In this document: positions 43,711 through 52,369 of the stretch, piece after piece
Layout of the letters: each line of letters starts with the position of its first letter
Position numbering within the stretch: the stretch's first letter is position 1
Assembly: GCF_040111675.1 (NCBI RefSeq)
Contig: NZ_CP157794.1
Span: forward strand, 4,609,501-4,673,500
Direction: 5' to 3'
Source of the DNA: Salinarimonas sp.
GTDB lineage: Bacteria; Pseudomonadota; Alphaproteobacteria; Rhizobiales; Beijerinckiaceae
DNA: 64,000 nt
The notes under the pieces: model-generated
Told to the model about the DNA's origin: nothing
The model's input: only the letters and a program-made list of their open reading frames with translations
Databases searched by the model: none
Translations under genes and position numbers: made by a program

Positions 43711-45687
43711 CTAGTCGCCGCCGCGGCGCAGGAGCAGCATGAGAAGTGGCGCGCCGACGAGTGCGGAGATCAAGCCGGCCGGCAATTGGTAGGGGAAGTC
43801 CATCACGCGGCCGAGCCAGTCGGCGACGACCATGAGCCCGGCGCCTGCGAGCGCCGCGCCCGCGACCTGTGGCAGGCCGCGGGCGAGGCCGAGCTCCCGG
43901 GTGACGTGCGGCGCCATGAGGCCGACGAAGCTCAGAGGCCCGACGACGAGCGTCGCGGTCGCCGTGCACGACGCCGCGAGCACCAGGAGCGCCGCACGCG
44001 TCGTGGCCAGCCGCAATCCCAGCCCCGCTGCGGCCGCCGGGCCGAGAACGAGAAGGTCCAGCCATCGGCGGGCCAGGAGCGTCGACGACAGGAGCAAGCC
44101 CGCGAGCCCGGCGGTCATGAGCGCCGACGAGGCGTCCACGCCGGAGGTCGAGCCGCTGATCCAACGCAGGACCTGAAGGGCGCGTGGGTCTCCCGTCGCC
44201 GCGAGCGCGCCGGCGATCGCGTCGACGAAGGCGCTCAGCGCGATGCCGGCGAGGAGCACACGCTCGGGCGCGAAGCCGGAGCGACGCCCGAAGGCGAAGA
44301 TCGCGACGAGAACGACGAGGGCGGCGAGAAAGGCGGCGCCGATCTGCCCGCCGGAACCGAGCGTCGGCGCGAGGAAGATCGCAAGGGTGACGCCGAGGGT
44401 CGCTCCCGCGCTGATGCCCAGGATCTCGGGGCTCGCCATCGGGTTCGCCGTCAGCCTCTGCAGGATGGCTCCCGCGCAGGCGAGAAGGACACCTGCGGCG
44501 CCCGCCGCGACCACGCGGGGCCAGCGCCAAGGCAGGACCGAGGCCCAGTCCTCCGCGGCCAGGATGGCCCAGCTCCCGTCCGGAGCGCGCCCGACGACCA
44601 GCGCGCCGGCCACGACGAGGCCGAGGACGCCGGCGAGCGGCGCCAGAAGGCGCGAGGGTCGGACGCGCCGGCGCGCGGACACGCCGCCGGCGTCGAGCGC
44701 GCTCCCGGCGAGGCTGCGCAGGCGCGGCAGGAGAAAGAGGAGGAGCGGCGAGCCGAGGAGCGCCGTGACGGCGCCCGTCGGGACGAATTGCCCGATGGAG
44801 CCCGCGAGCGCCTGCACCGCTTCGTCGGTGAGCCACAGGAGGCTTCCCCCGATGAGCGGCGACCAGACGAGCCGCGCCCGCAGGCTCCGCGCCCCGGCGA
44901 GCCGCGCGATGGCCGGGGCGACGAGGCCGACGAATCCGATCACGCCGACGGCGCTGGTCACGAAGGCGGCGAGGGCGACGGCGACGGCGATCCCCGAGAC
45001 GCGCACGGCGCGCACCGGCACGCCGAGCGCGCGCGCGCCTCCCTCGTCGAGATCGAGCAGCGCGAGCGGCCGCACGAGAAGCGCGGCCAGGACCACGAGG
45101 ACGGCGATCCGCGCCAGCAGGGAGACCGGAACGCTCCAGTCCTGCTGCGCCAGGGATCCGCCGCCCCAGATGAACAGGCTGACCAGGTAGCGGTCGTTCA
45201 TCAGCACCAGGAGCGCGGCCAGCGCCCCGCAATACAGGCTGGCGACGAGACCGGCGAGCACGAGCGCGAACGGCGAGTAGCCGCGACGGGACACCAGCGC
45301 CAGGACGACCGTCATGGTCAGTGCGCTTCCGGCGAGCGCGACGAGATCGCGCCCGAACCCGAGGAGCAGCGGGAACCAGAGGGTCGCGACGGCGAGGGCG
45401 AGATTCGCGCCGGCGGAGACGCCGAGCGTCGTCGGAGAGGCGAGCGGATTGCGCAGGACCTGCTGCAGGATCGCGCCCGCGAGCGCCAGGGCGGCGCCGG
45501 AAAGGATCGCCGTGGCGATGCGCGGCAGCCGCGCGTGCAGCAGCAGCATGCGCGCCATGTCGTAGCCGGCCGCAGGCTCGCGAAGCGCCATGAGCTGCGG
45601 CCAGAGCAGGACGAGAGCGAGGCCGAGCGCGGCCGTCCCGAGCGCGCCGGCCACGACGCCCGGATGGATGCGCGGCGTCGTAACCAT
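43711..45687 (-). CDS. fhuB: Siderophore ABC transporter permease, FhuB-type double protein
   Basis: A 658-residue protein made of two fused FecCD permease halves (about 1-330 and 335-658), each with about ten membrane segments. Each half has its own motif set: QQVLRNPLASPTTLGVSAGA in the first, QRLTANPMASPEILGISAGA in the second, and VGFVGLVAPA and VGPLSFVGLMAPH as ATPase-contact loops. The fused form is typical of FhuB (hydroxamates). The start at 45687 overlaps the binding-protein stop by one base (TGATG). Confidence 0.93.
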   Translation of the reverse strand: MVTTPRIHPGVVAGALGTAALGLALVLLWPQLMALREPAAGYDMARMLLLHARLPRIATAILSGAALALAGAILQQVLRNPLASPTTLGVSAGANLALAVATLWFPLLLGFGRDLVALAGSALTMTVVLALVSRRGYSPFALVLAGLVASLYCGALAALLVLMNDRYLVSLFIWGGGSLAQQDWSVPVSLLARIAVLVVLAALLVRPLALLDLDEGGARALGVPVRAVRVSGIAVAVALAAFVTSAVGVIGFVGLVAPAIARLAGARSLRARLVWSPLIGGSLLWLTDEAVQALAGSIGQFVPTGAVTALLGSPLLLFLLPRLRSLAGSALDAGGVSARRRVRPSRLLAPLAGVLGLVVAGALVVGRAPDGSWAILAAEDWASVLPWRWPRVVAAGAAGVLLACAGAILQRLTANPMASPEILGISAGATLGVTLAIFLAPTLGSGGQIGAAFLAALVVLVAIFAFGRRSGFAPERVLLAGIALSAFVDAIAGALAATGDPRALQVLRWISGSTSGVDASSALMTAGLAGLLLSSTLLARRWLDLLVLGPAAAAGLGLRLATTRAALLVLAASCTATATLVVGPLSFVGLMAPHVTRELGLARGLPQVAGAALAGAGLMVVADWLGRVMDFPYQLPAGLISALVGAPLLMLLLRRGGD

Positions 45688-46589
45688 CACGCGCGCCTCG
45701 TCAGGTGCTCGGTGAGGAGCCGCGCGAAGCGGAGGGCGGACGGCACCATGCCGAACATCAGAACGCCCGGGAGCGTCGACACGCGGTTCTCCCGGACGAA
45801 GGGCAAGGCCCGCCACAGCGGGCTCGCCCGCAGCGTCGGCAGGATCGCGGGCGGGACGGGCTCGAAGGCGACGAGGGCGGCTGCGTCCGGGACGCGGGAC
45901 AGCTCCTCGATGCCGATCGTCCGGAAGCCCCAGAAGTTCGTCGGCCCGCTCCAGGCGTTGACGAGGCCGAGCCGATCGAGAACGTCTTGATAGAGTCCGT
46001 GGCGCCCGAACACCCGCGCGTGCCGCGCGTCCATGAAGTTGACGAGAGCGAGCGGCGGCACGGCGATCCCGGCGAGGCGCGCGCGGAGCGCCGCGAAGGT
46101 GGCGTCGGCCTCGGCGAGGAACGCTCGCGCCGCGTCGATCCGGCCGATGCGGGCGGCGAGCTCGAGCGTCTGCGCCTCGGCGCGGGCCAGCGGCCGGCCG
46201 TCCTCGGCGTAGATCGTCAGCGTCATGACGGGCGCGATGCGCTCCAGCGTCGGCGCGAGCGGCGCGAGATAGGGCGTCAGCAGTATCAGTTCGGGCCGGA
46301 TCGCGGCGAGCAGCTCCATGTTCGGCTCGAGATCGTCGCCGAGGTCGACGATGCCGGCGGGCAGCGCAGGGTCGACGACCCAGACGTCCCAGTCCGCCGC
46401 GTCGGCCACGGCGACGGGCGGCAGGCCCAGCGCGAGCAGGGTGGTCGCCGCGCCGTAGTCGAGCGAGGCGATCCGCTCGGGGCTCGAGGCGCGGGCGAGC
46501 GTGGCGGCGGGCGTCGCGAGCACGCAGCCGAGCGCCTTCAGGAGCCCGCGTCGGCACGGCTCCGGGCGGAGCGTCCGGTCAGAGCGCAT
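45687..46589 (-). CDS. fhuD: Siderophore ABC transporter substrate-binding protein (FhuD-like)
   Basis: A 300-residue class III periplasmic binding protein. The N-terminus CRRGLLKALGCVLATPAA resembles a Tat signal. The body has RIASLDYGAATTLLALGLPP, a long connecting helix around RIDAARAFLAEADATFAALR, and TLPGVLMFGMVPSALRFARLL at the end, as in FhuD. It delivers ferric hydroxamates to FhuBC. It overlaps the ATPase gene by 11 bases and the permease gene by one. Confidence 0.92.
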   Translation of the reverse strand: MRSDRTLRPEPCRRGLLKALGCVLATPAATLARASSPERIASLDYGAATTLLALGLPPVAVADAADWDVWVVDPALPAGIVDLGDDLEPNMELLAAIRPELILLTPYLAPLAPTLERIAPVMTLTIYAEDGRPLARAEAQTLELAARIGRIDAARAFLAEADATFAALRARLAGIAVPPLALVNFMDARHARVFGRHGLYQDVLDRLGLVNAWSGPTNFWGFRTIGIEELSRVPDAAALVAFEPVPPAILPTLRASPLWRALPFVRENRVSTLPGVLMFGMVPSALRFARLLTEHLTRRA

Positions 46590-47388
46590 AGGCCACCGGA
46601 TCGCCGGACGCCTCGTTCGCGACGACCGCCATCGGCACGCCGTAGACGCGGTGAAGCACGGCGGGCTCCACGACGGCGCGAGGCGTTCCCTGCGCGATCA
46701 GCCGCCCTTGTTTCAGCGCGACGATGCGGTCGCAGAACCGCGCCGCCATGTTGAGGTCGTGGAGCACCACGATCACGCACAGACCGCGCTCGTGGCACAG
46801 CCTGCGCAGGAGCGCTAGGATCTCGATCTGATGAGCGATGTCGAGGGCCGAGATCGGCTCGTCCAGCAACAGGCAGCGCGCGTCCTGGGCGACCAGCATC
46901 GCGATCCAGGCCCGCTGCCGCTCTCCGCCCGAGAGCGTGTCGACCATGCGGTCGTGCAGACCGTCGAGGCGGGTGAGCGCCAGCGCCTCCTCGACCTTCA
47001 TGCGATCCCGCGCGCCGAAGCGACCGAGGGCGCCGTGCCAGGGATAGCGTCCGTGCGCGACGAGCTCGCGGACCGTCAGGCCGAGGCCACGCGGCGTCTC
47101 CTGCGCCAGGAACGCGACCTCGCGCGCGAAGGCGCGGGCGGGCCATCGCGCGAGCTCCAGGCCGCGAAGGCGCGCCTCGCCGGCGGTCGGCGCGATCTGC
47201 CGCGCCAGCAGCTTCAGGAGCGTGCTCTTGCCGGACCCGTTGTGGCCGACGACGGCGCTCGCCTCGCCGGCCGCGAATGCGAGGTCGAGCGGGTGCAGAA
47301 GCACCCGCTCCTCCACGCGGTACGCGAGGCCGCGGGTCCTCAGCGCCTCGTCCGAGGCCGGCCTCGTGTCGAGATCGTCGGACACCAT
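46579..47388 (-). CDS. fhuC: Siderophore ABC transporter ATPase (FhuC-like)
   Basis: A 269-residue ATP-binding subunit. Walker A is VGHNGSGKSTLL, the signature LSGGERQRAWIAM, Walker B CLLLDEPISALDI, and the switch His is in VLHDLNMAARFCDR. The start at 47388 gives MVSDDLDTRPAS, and the family core begins soon after. The gene begins two bases from the receptor stop codon. Confidence 0.94.
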   Translation of the reverse strand: MVSDDLDTRPASDEALRTRGLAYRVEERVLLHPLDLAFAAGEASAVVGHNGSGKSTLLKLLARQIAPTAGEARLRGLELARWPARAFAREVAFLAQETPRGLGLTVRELVAHGRYPWHGALGRFGARDRMKVEEALALTRLDGLHDRMVDTLSGGERQRAWIAMLVAQDARCLLLDEPISALDIAHQIEILALLRRLCHERGLCVIVVLHDLNMAARFCDRIVALKQGRLIAQGTPRAVVEPAVLHRVYGVPMAVVANEASGDPVAYAL

Positions 47389-47389
47389 G

Positions 47390-49513
47390 TCACCAGCGGT
47401 ACCGAAGGCTGCCGATGATCGTGCGCCCCTCGTCCCGATAGCAGTAGCCCGCCGAGCACGTCGTGCCACGCTCGTCCAGGATGTTGCGCGCGTTGACCTG
47501 GAGCCTGAGCCCCTCGAGCTGCGGATTGCGAGCGCCGAAATCGTAGTGCAGCGCGCCGTCGACGAAGATACGGTCGTCGTTGACGATCGTGTTCGCGTCG
47601 TTGCCGAAGCTCTCGCCGACATAGCGAAGCCCCAGCGCCCCACCGAGCCCGGCCGCCGCGCCGCCCTGGAGCGTGTAGTCGCCCCAGATCGAGAAGGTGT
47701 GCGCGGGCGTCGCGTTCAACGTATTGCCGGTGAAGCCCGCCTTGCTGTCTCGGATCTCCATGTCGACGTACGCGTAGGAGGCGATCAGGTCCAAGCCGTT
47801 CCGCAGGCTCGCGTTCGCCTCGATCTCGAAGCCCCGCGAGCGCAGGCTGCGGTTGACGAGCGTATTGACGGGGCCGCTTCCCGTATCGATCACCTCGAAC
47901 ACGACCGCGTCCTGCTGCTCGATGTCGAACAGCGCCGCGGTGAGCACGGCGTTGTAGCCGGGGACCATGTACTTGAGGCCGATCTCCTTCTGCTCGCCGA
48001 TCGTGGGGTTCGCCGGGCTGCCGTTCAGGAGGGTTCCGACGTTCGGCGTGAAGGAGGTGGTCCAGTTGGCGTAGGGCACGAGCCCGAACGACGTCTCGTA
48101 GGACAGGCCGACGCGCCAGGACGTCTGCTGCTCGTCCTGCGTGATCGTCGTCGTCGCGTTGCGCGTCTCGCCTTCGAGCCAGTCGTGCCGCGCGCCGAGC
48201 GTCAGGTGGAAGTCGTTCCAGGCGATCTGGTCCGACACGTAGACGCCGACCTGCTCGAGCTTCTGCGCCGAGTTGAAGCGCAGCGGCAAGGTCTGCCCCT
48301 CCGACGGGAGCGCGGCGAACGGGTTCTGGTACTGATCGAAGGCGATGCGCCCGTAATCGAGGCCGACGATCAGGCGATGCTCGATGTCCCCGAGGGTGAA
48401 CTCGGACAGCAGCTGGTTGTCGACCACCAGCGTTTCGGACTCCTCCGCATTGCGGCCGGCGAACTGCGTCAGTCCTGCCCCGGCATCATACCAGAAGGCG
48501 TACTCGAGGTCGTTGTCGAGCCACGTATAGCGGAAGTTCTGCCGCAGCGTGAAGGTATCGTTCAGCCGATGCTCCAGCTCGTAGCCTGCGCGCGCCTGCT
48601 GTTGGCCGAAATCGTTGAACGACCGGGCGCCGCTGTAGAGATCGGTGATGCCGTCGGCGTCGTTGTAGAACGCCGCGGTTCCGCCGAGCGTCGAGTCCAT
48701 GTACTCGGTCAGCACGGTCAGCTTCGTGTCGGCGGTCGGCCTCCAGGTGAAGGCGGGGGCGATGTAAGCCCGGTCGTTCGGGAAGCCCGGCAGCACCGTC
48801 TCGCTGTCGCGCAGGAGGCCCGTCAGCCGATAGAGAAGCGTGCCGTTCGCGTCCACGGGGCCGGAGATGTCGAAGTTTCCCTGGTAGCGATCATGGCTTC
48901 CCGGCTGGATCTCGACCTCGCGGAACGCGGACTCGGTCGGCCGCTTCGTCATCAGATCGACGAGCCCGCCGGCATTGGAGGCGCCGTAGAGCGCCGAGGC
49001 CGGGCCCTTCAGGACGGTGATGCCCTCGAGCCCGTAGGGCTCTTGGCGATACAGGCCGGTGGGGCTGTTGTATTGCCGCAGCCCGTCCCTGAAGATGCCG
49101 GAATAGGTCGCCTCGAAGCCGCGGATGAAGAAGGCGTCGAAGCGGGGATCGAAGCCGTAGGCGCCGACGCGCACGCCAGGCACGTACTCGACCGCCTCCT
49201 GCAGCGTCCTCGGGTTCTGATCGTCCAGCTGCCGCTCGGTCACCGTCGAGATCGCCTGCGGCACCCGGATCAGAGGCGTGTCGATCTTCGAGCCGATCCG
49301 CCCGCTCGTCGCCACGTAGCCGTCCTGGACGAGGATGTCGTCGCTCTCGGCCTCCACCACGATCTGATCCAGGACGATGGTGTCCTGCGCGAGGGCCGGC
49401 ATGAAAGGCGTCGCGATCGCCGTGGCGCCCATCAACGCACTCGAGGTTATTCTTCTTCTTTTCGACTCCGAACTCACGACTCGCACCTTTTTCGATTGCA
49501 TGAACAGACGCAT
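47390..49513 (-). CDS. fhuA: TonB-dependent ferric-siderophore receptor (FhuA/FoxA-like)
   Basis: A 707-residue outer-membrane receptor. A long signal peptide (to about 43, ending ALA|QD) is followed by a TonB-box-like start (DTIVLDQIVVEAE), then a plug domain (about 75-190, SGRIGSKIDTPLIRVPQAIST, GFEATYSGIFRDGLRQYNSP, LEGITVLKGPASALYGASNAGG) and a 22-strand barrel ending TIIGSLRYRW. The plug pattern is that of ferrichrome/ferrioxamine receptors. It leads the operon receptor-ATPase-binding protein-permease, the same order as E. coli fhuACDB, so hydroxamate siderophores are the likely substrate. Confidence 0.93.
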   Translation of the reverse strand: MRLFMQSKKVRVVSSESKRRRITSSALMGATAIATPFMPALAQDTIVLDQIVVEAESDDILVQDGYVATSGRIGSKIDTPLIRVPQAISTVTERQLDDQNPRTLQEAVEYVPGVRVGAYGFDPRFDAFFIRGFEATYSGIFRDGLRQYNSPTGLYRQEPYGLEGITVLKGPASALYGASNAGGLVDLMTKRPTESAFREVEIQPGSHDRYQGNFDISGPVDANGTLLYRLTGLLRDSETVLPGFPNDRAYIAPAFTWRPTADTKLTVLTEYMDSTLGGTAAFYNDADGITDLYSGARSFNDFGQQQARAGYELEHRLNDTFTLRQNFRYTWLDNDLEYAFWYDAGAGLTQFAGRNAEESETLVVDNQLLSEFTLGDIEHRLIVGLDYGRIAFDQYQNPFAALPSEGQTLPLRFNSAQKLEQVGVYVSDQIAWNDFHLTLGARHDWLEGETRNATTTITQDEQQTSWRVGLSYETSFGLVPYANWTTSFTPNVGTLLNGSPANPTIGEQKEIGLKYMVPGYNAVLTAALFDIEQQDAVVFEVIDTGSGPVNTLVNRSLRSRGFEIEANASLRNGLDLIASYAYVDMEIRDSKAGFTGNTLNATPAHTFSIWGDYTLQGGAAAGLGGALGLRYVGESFGNDANTIVNDDRIFVDGALHYDFGARNPQLEGLRLQVNARNILDERGTTCSAGYCYRDEGRTIIGSLRYRW

Positions 49514-49937
49514 GACCAGCGTCGGGCCGGCATGGCTGGAAGCGCATTCGAGCCATGAAGCGCTTAGTAGAAAAGGCCGATTTTCAAGTCAACGCGCAAT
49601 CTATCGAAAACTCTGTAGTTTATAACTCGTCGAAACAGGATTTGCCACGATGTAATCGACGACGATATGATTAGAATCGATAGACACTGGACTCGAAAGC
49701 CGTGAGTTTTCAGTGTGGATGGGTGCCGAGGTCTTGCGCCGATCGGCGCGTGGCCCCGGACTAGAACGCCTTGCATGTGCGGAGTTCCGCCTCACGCAGG
49801 GGGGGAACCCGCATTGGAGCCGACAGACACCGCTCGGCGGGCATGCTGCTCGAGGCGATCGGCGCGCGGGCGAGACGGGCGCCGAGGGGCGGGGTCGGTA
49901 TCCGCGATCCGGATCGGCTCGGCGCGATCGGGGCGGG
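49514..49937. other. Receptor upstream region, no gene
   Basis: The part from about 49560 to 49710 is AT-rich and should hold the promoter and any iron-responsive operator of the receptor operon. I see only a half-site TTAGAATCG near 49669, not a full Irr or Fur box. From 49720 on the composition returns to GC-rich. Confidence 0.5.
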
Positions 49938-50106
49938 TTTCGCCCTCGGCGTCGAGGCGGCGCGCCTGCAGATTGAGGGCGAGGCCCTCGTCCGGATCGC
50001 CGAGCCGGGCGGAGCCTTCCGCCGCGAGCGTCACGGGCTCGCCGAGCACGGTCGCGCCGAGGCTCAGGCGATCGAGACGGAAACGGCGGCCGACCGTCGC
50101 CCGGCC
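49938..50106 (-). pseudogene. Fragment resembling TamB (translocation/assembly module)
   Basis: A minus-strand frame reads VGRRFRLDRLSLGATVLGE then PVTLAAEGSARLGDPDEG and LALNLQARRLD, the beta-helical repeat style of alphaproteobacterial TamB near its N-terminal part. It has no start or domain context and decays into Arg/Pro-rich sequence at both ends. It is therefore a remnant of about 55 codons. Assignment to TamB is from memory of the family pattern and not from a search. Confidence 0.4.
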
Positions 50107-50256
50107 GCCGCGACGCGGGCGATTCGAGGGTTCCGCGCCCGCTTCACGGACGATCGGCTCTCCATCCCGGACGGCGGATCATTCTCCGATCTCGGCAGAC
50201 GGCGTAGACGGAGAGCCTGAAGCACGGGCGCGCAGAGCGGACACCCCAGAAGGGCG

Positions 50257-50468
50257 AAGAAGACGCTCACGAAGTGGACGACCGAGATCGCCGACCGGCT
50301 CGCCATGCTCGCGGGAACCGGGCGGGTCCGTCTCTACGGCTGCCGCCACGCGGCCGCGACCTTCGCGGTCGAGCCCGACGCGCGGATCCGGCGGCCGAGG
50401 GCATCGTCGATCCGGGCTGGTTCCTGGTCGAGAAGGCCGTCGGGGCCGACCACACCCGGTATTTCTGA
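50257..50468 (+). pseudogene. Frameshifted fragment, possibly DsrE-like
   Basis: One frame gives KKTLTKWTTEIADRLAMLAG and then VRLYGCRHAAATFAVEPDA. From about 50390 the neighbouring frame gives AAEGIVDPGWFLVEKAVGAD followed by HTRYF and a stop. Joined, they read as one alpha/beta protein end with a Cys at the position used by DsrE-type sulfur carriers. The N-terminus is missing. Pattern-level assignment only. Confidence 0.35.
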
Positions 50469-50489
50469 CGTCTCGAGGGGAGACGAGCC

Positions 50490-50762
50490 ATGACCATGAC
50501 CGCCACACCCCGAACGCGAGCGCGTCCCGACGCGGCCGCCGCAGCGCGGCGCGCGTTCGCCGCGATCGCCGGGATGCTCGCCCGCTTCGCCGCGGAGGTC
50601 GCCCGGCGCCGCCGCGACGCGGCAGCCCGCGCCGCGCTCGAAGGGATGGACGACAAGATGCTGGCCGACATCGGCCTCTCGCGCGCGGACATCGCCTACC
50701 GCGTTCTCGAGGGGCGCGACCCGGGGACGTCGCCGCGCGGGTGGCGCTCTCGGGCACGATGA
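50490..50762 (+). CDS. DUF1127 small protein (second copy)
   Basis: A 90-residue Arg/Ala-rich protein with the DUF1127 ending RAALEGMDDKMLADIGLSRADIAYRVLEG. GGGGAGA precedes the ATG at 50490. It shares the motif and architecture with the copy at 17953-18204 (RAALEAMNDGMLADIGLTRGDI) but the N-terminal halves differ. It is convergent with the AraC-type gene. Confidence 0.8.
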   Translation: MTMTATPRTRARPDAAAAARRAFAAIAGMLARFAAEVARRRRDAAARAALEGMDDKMLADIGLSRADIAYRVLEGRDPGTSPRGWRSRAR

Positions 50763-50807
50763 TCGCCGCGGCGCGGGAGGCCGCCCGCCCCGGGCCGCCT
50801 CCGGCGA

Positions 50808-51812
50808 TCAGGTCTGGCGCCGGTCCTGCCGGAGCTCCTGCCGGCCCGCCTGGCGCCAGTACGCCGGAGCGAGACCCGTCGCGCGCTTGAACGCGCGGCT
50901 GAAGGACGCCTCGGATTCGTAGCCGACCTCGTTCGCGATCTGCGCGAGCGTGGCCGCCCCTTCGCCGACCAGGCTCGCCGCGCGCTGCATCCGCCAAGCG
51001 GCGAGGTAGGCCATCGGCGGCATGCCGAGGAGGGCGCTGAACCGCTCGGCGAGGACGGTCCGCGACAGGCCAACCTCGCGCGCGAGCTCGGCCACGGTCC
51101 AGTCGCGGGCGCAATCGCGGTGGAGCAGCCGCAGCGCCCGACCGACGGCCGGGTCGCGCAGGCCGGCGAGCCAGCCGTCGGCGCTCGCGGGCATGCTCGC
51201 GGCGTATCGCCGGACGACCTCGATGAAGATCAGCTCGCTCAGCTTCACCAGCACGCCGTCGCTGCCGGCGCTCTTCGCGTCGGTCGCGTGCGACGCGGCG
51301 TGAATCAGGCTGCCGAGGAACCCGTCGGCGCCGCCGCCGGGCACGTGGATGACCCGCGGCAGGGCGGCGATCAGCGGATTGAAGGGCGCCACGTCGCAGC
51401 CGAGAAAGCCGCAGAGGATCCGCGTCGTGCCGGCGGCCCCGCCTCGAAAGTCGATGCGGAAGGGCAGCGAGCGTCCGCACGCGACCTCGTCGAAGGCGGC
51501 GAGGCTCGGCTTCGCGTCGAGTGCCGGATCGCTCGCCAGCACGTGCGTGTCGCCATGGGGAAACACGACCACGCTTCCGGCGGCGAGCGCGATCGGCGGG
51601 CCGTCGGGATTCGTCAGCCGGGTCCAGAAGGTCCCCTCGACGATGACGTGGTACTCGATGACGTGCCGCGCGTCCGAGACGACGGTCGGCGCGATGCTCT
51701 CCTTCGGCGGCGCGGCCGCGACCCAGGGCGCCGTCGCGTCCACCTCGAAGAAGCGCGCGCCGGACAGGCGCACGCTGCAAAGCATCTCCGACAGGAAGTC
51801 GTGGTCGCTCAC
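50808..51812 (-). CDS. AraC-family regulator with cupin_6 sensor domain
   Basis: A 334-residue regulator. The N-terminal half matches the AraC cupin_6 type (MLCSVRLSGARFFEVDATAP, VIVEGTFWTRL, VVFPHGDTHVL). The C-terminal half has two HTH motifs, WTVAELAREVGLSRTVLAERF and LAQIANEVGYESEASFSRAFKR, followed by PAYWRQ. The start is GTG at 51812, chosen because GGGAGGA lies just upstream and the cupin domain begins there; the open frame extends further without similarity. The target is unknown, and nearby intact genes are few. Such regulators often act on a divergent neighbour, but here the upstream DNA holds only a fragment. Confidence 0.88.
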   Translation of the reverse strand: MSDHDFLSEMLCSVRLSGARFFEVDATAPWVAAAPPKESIAPTVVSDARHVIEYHVIVEGTFWTRLTNPDGPPIALAAGSVVVFPHGDTHVLASDPALDAKPSLAAFDEVACGRSLPFRIDFRGGAAGTTRILCGFLGCDVAPFNPLIAALPRVIHVPGGGADGFLGSLIHAASHATDAKSAGSDGVLVKLSELIFIEVVRRYAASMPASADGWLAGLRDPAVGRALRLLHRDCARDWTVAELAREVGLSRTVLAERFSALLGMPPMAYLAAWRMQRAASLVGEGAATLAQIANEVGYESEASFSRAFKRATGLAPAYWRQAGRQELRQDRRQT

Positions 51813-51949
51813 GTCCCGTCCTCCCTCGCGTCCGTCGGCGAAGGCCGACACGAGAGCTTTCCGTTCGGAAACGACCCATGCCGGTCGCGTAGTAGCACGC
51901 TTTCGCCGCCTCCGGCACGTTCCTCGTTTCCCCTGCCCCGTCAGCGACT

Positions 51950-52348
51950 TCAGCTCGCGACGCACGGGCGCCCCCGCCGCGTCCGCCGCGGGGGCGCGTG
52001 CCGGACGATCGCTCCGGTCGGCGGTCCCGCCCGCCCTCGGTGGGCGAGCGCCGCGGCCCGGGCGCGGACCATCATGCGGCCGGCTCCCTCCGGCAGGTCG
52101 AGCCGGTCGTAGACGAGAGCGAGCTCGCCGTAGGCGGGCTTCGCCTCGGGGCTCGCCTGCCGGCGGTGCTGGAGGATGCGCTGCGCGGCCCCGAGCCGGC
52201 CGGTCCGGATCAGCGCGTCGAGCCGGATCTCGTCGAAGAGGTCGCGCTGGGCATGGCTCCCGCCGATCTCGGCAAGCCGCGTGGTCGTCTTTGCCGAGGG
52301 CGAGTTGCCGGGCGCCTGGCGCGCGCAGCGACACAACCGAAGCGCCAA
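51950..52348 (-). pseudogene. C-terminal fragment of a TPR protein
   Basis: A frame on the minus strand reads AEIGGSHAQRDLFDEIRLDA and then LIRTGRLGAAQRILQHRRQA, the last repeats of the TPR38-like proteins found in alphaproteobacteria. The protein normally has about 400 residues. Here only about 75 remain, preceded by unrelated sequence, so the gene is a remnant. It ends in Arg-rich sequence without natural composition. Confidence 0.5.
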
Positions 52349-52369
52349 GGCCGACGCTGGCGCGCTTTA

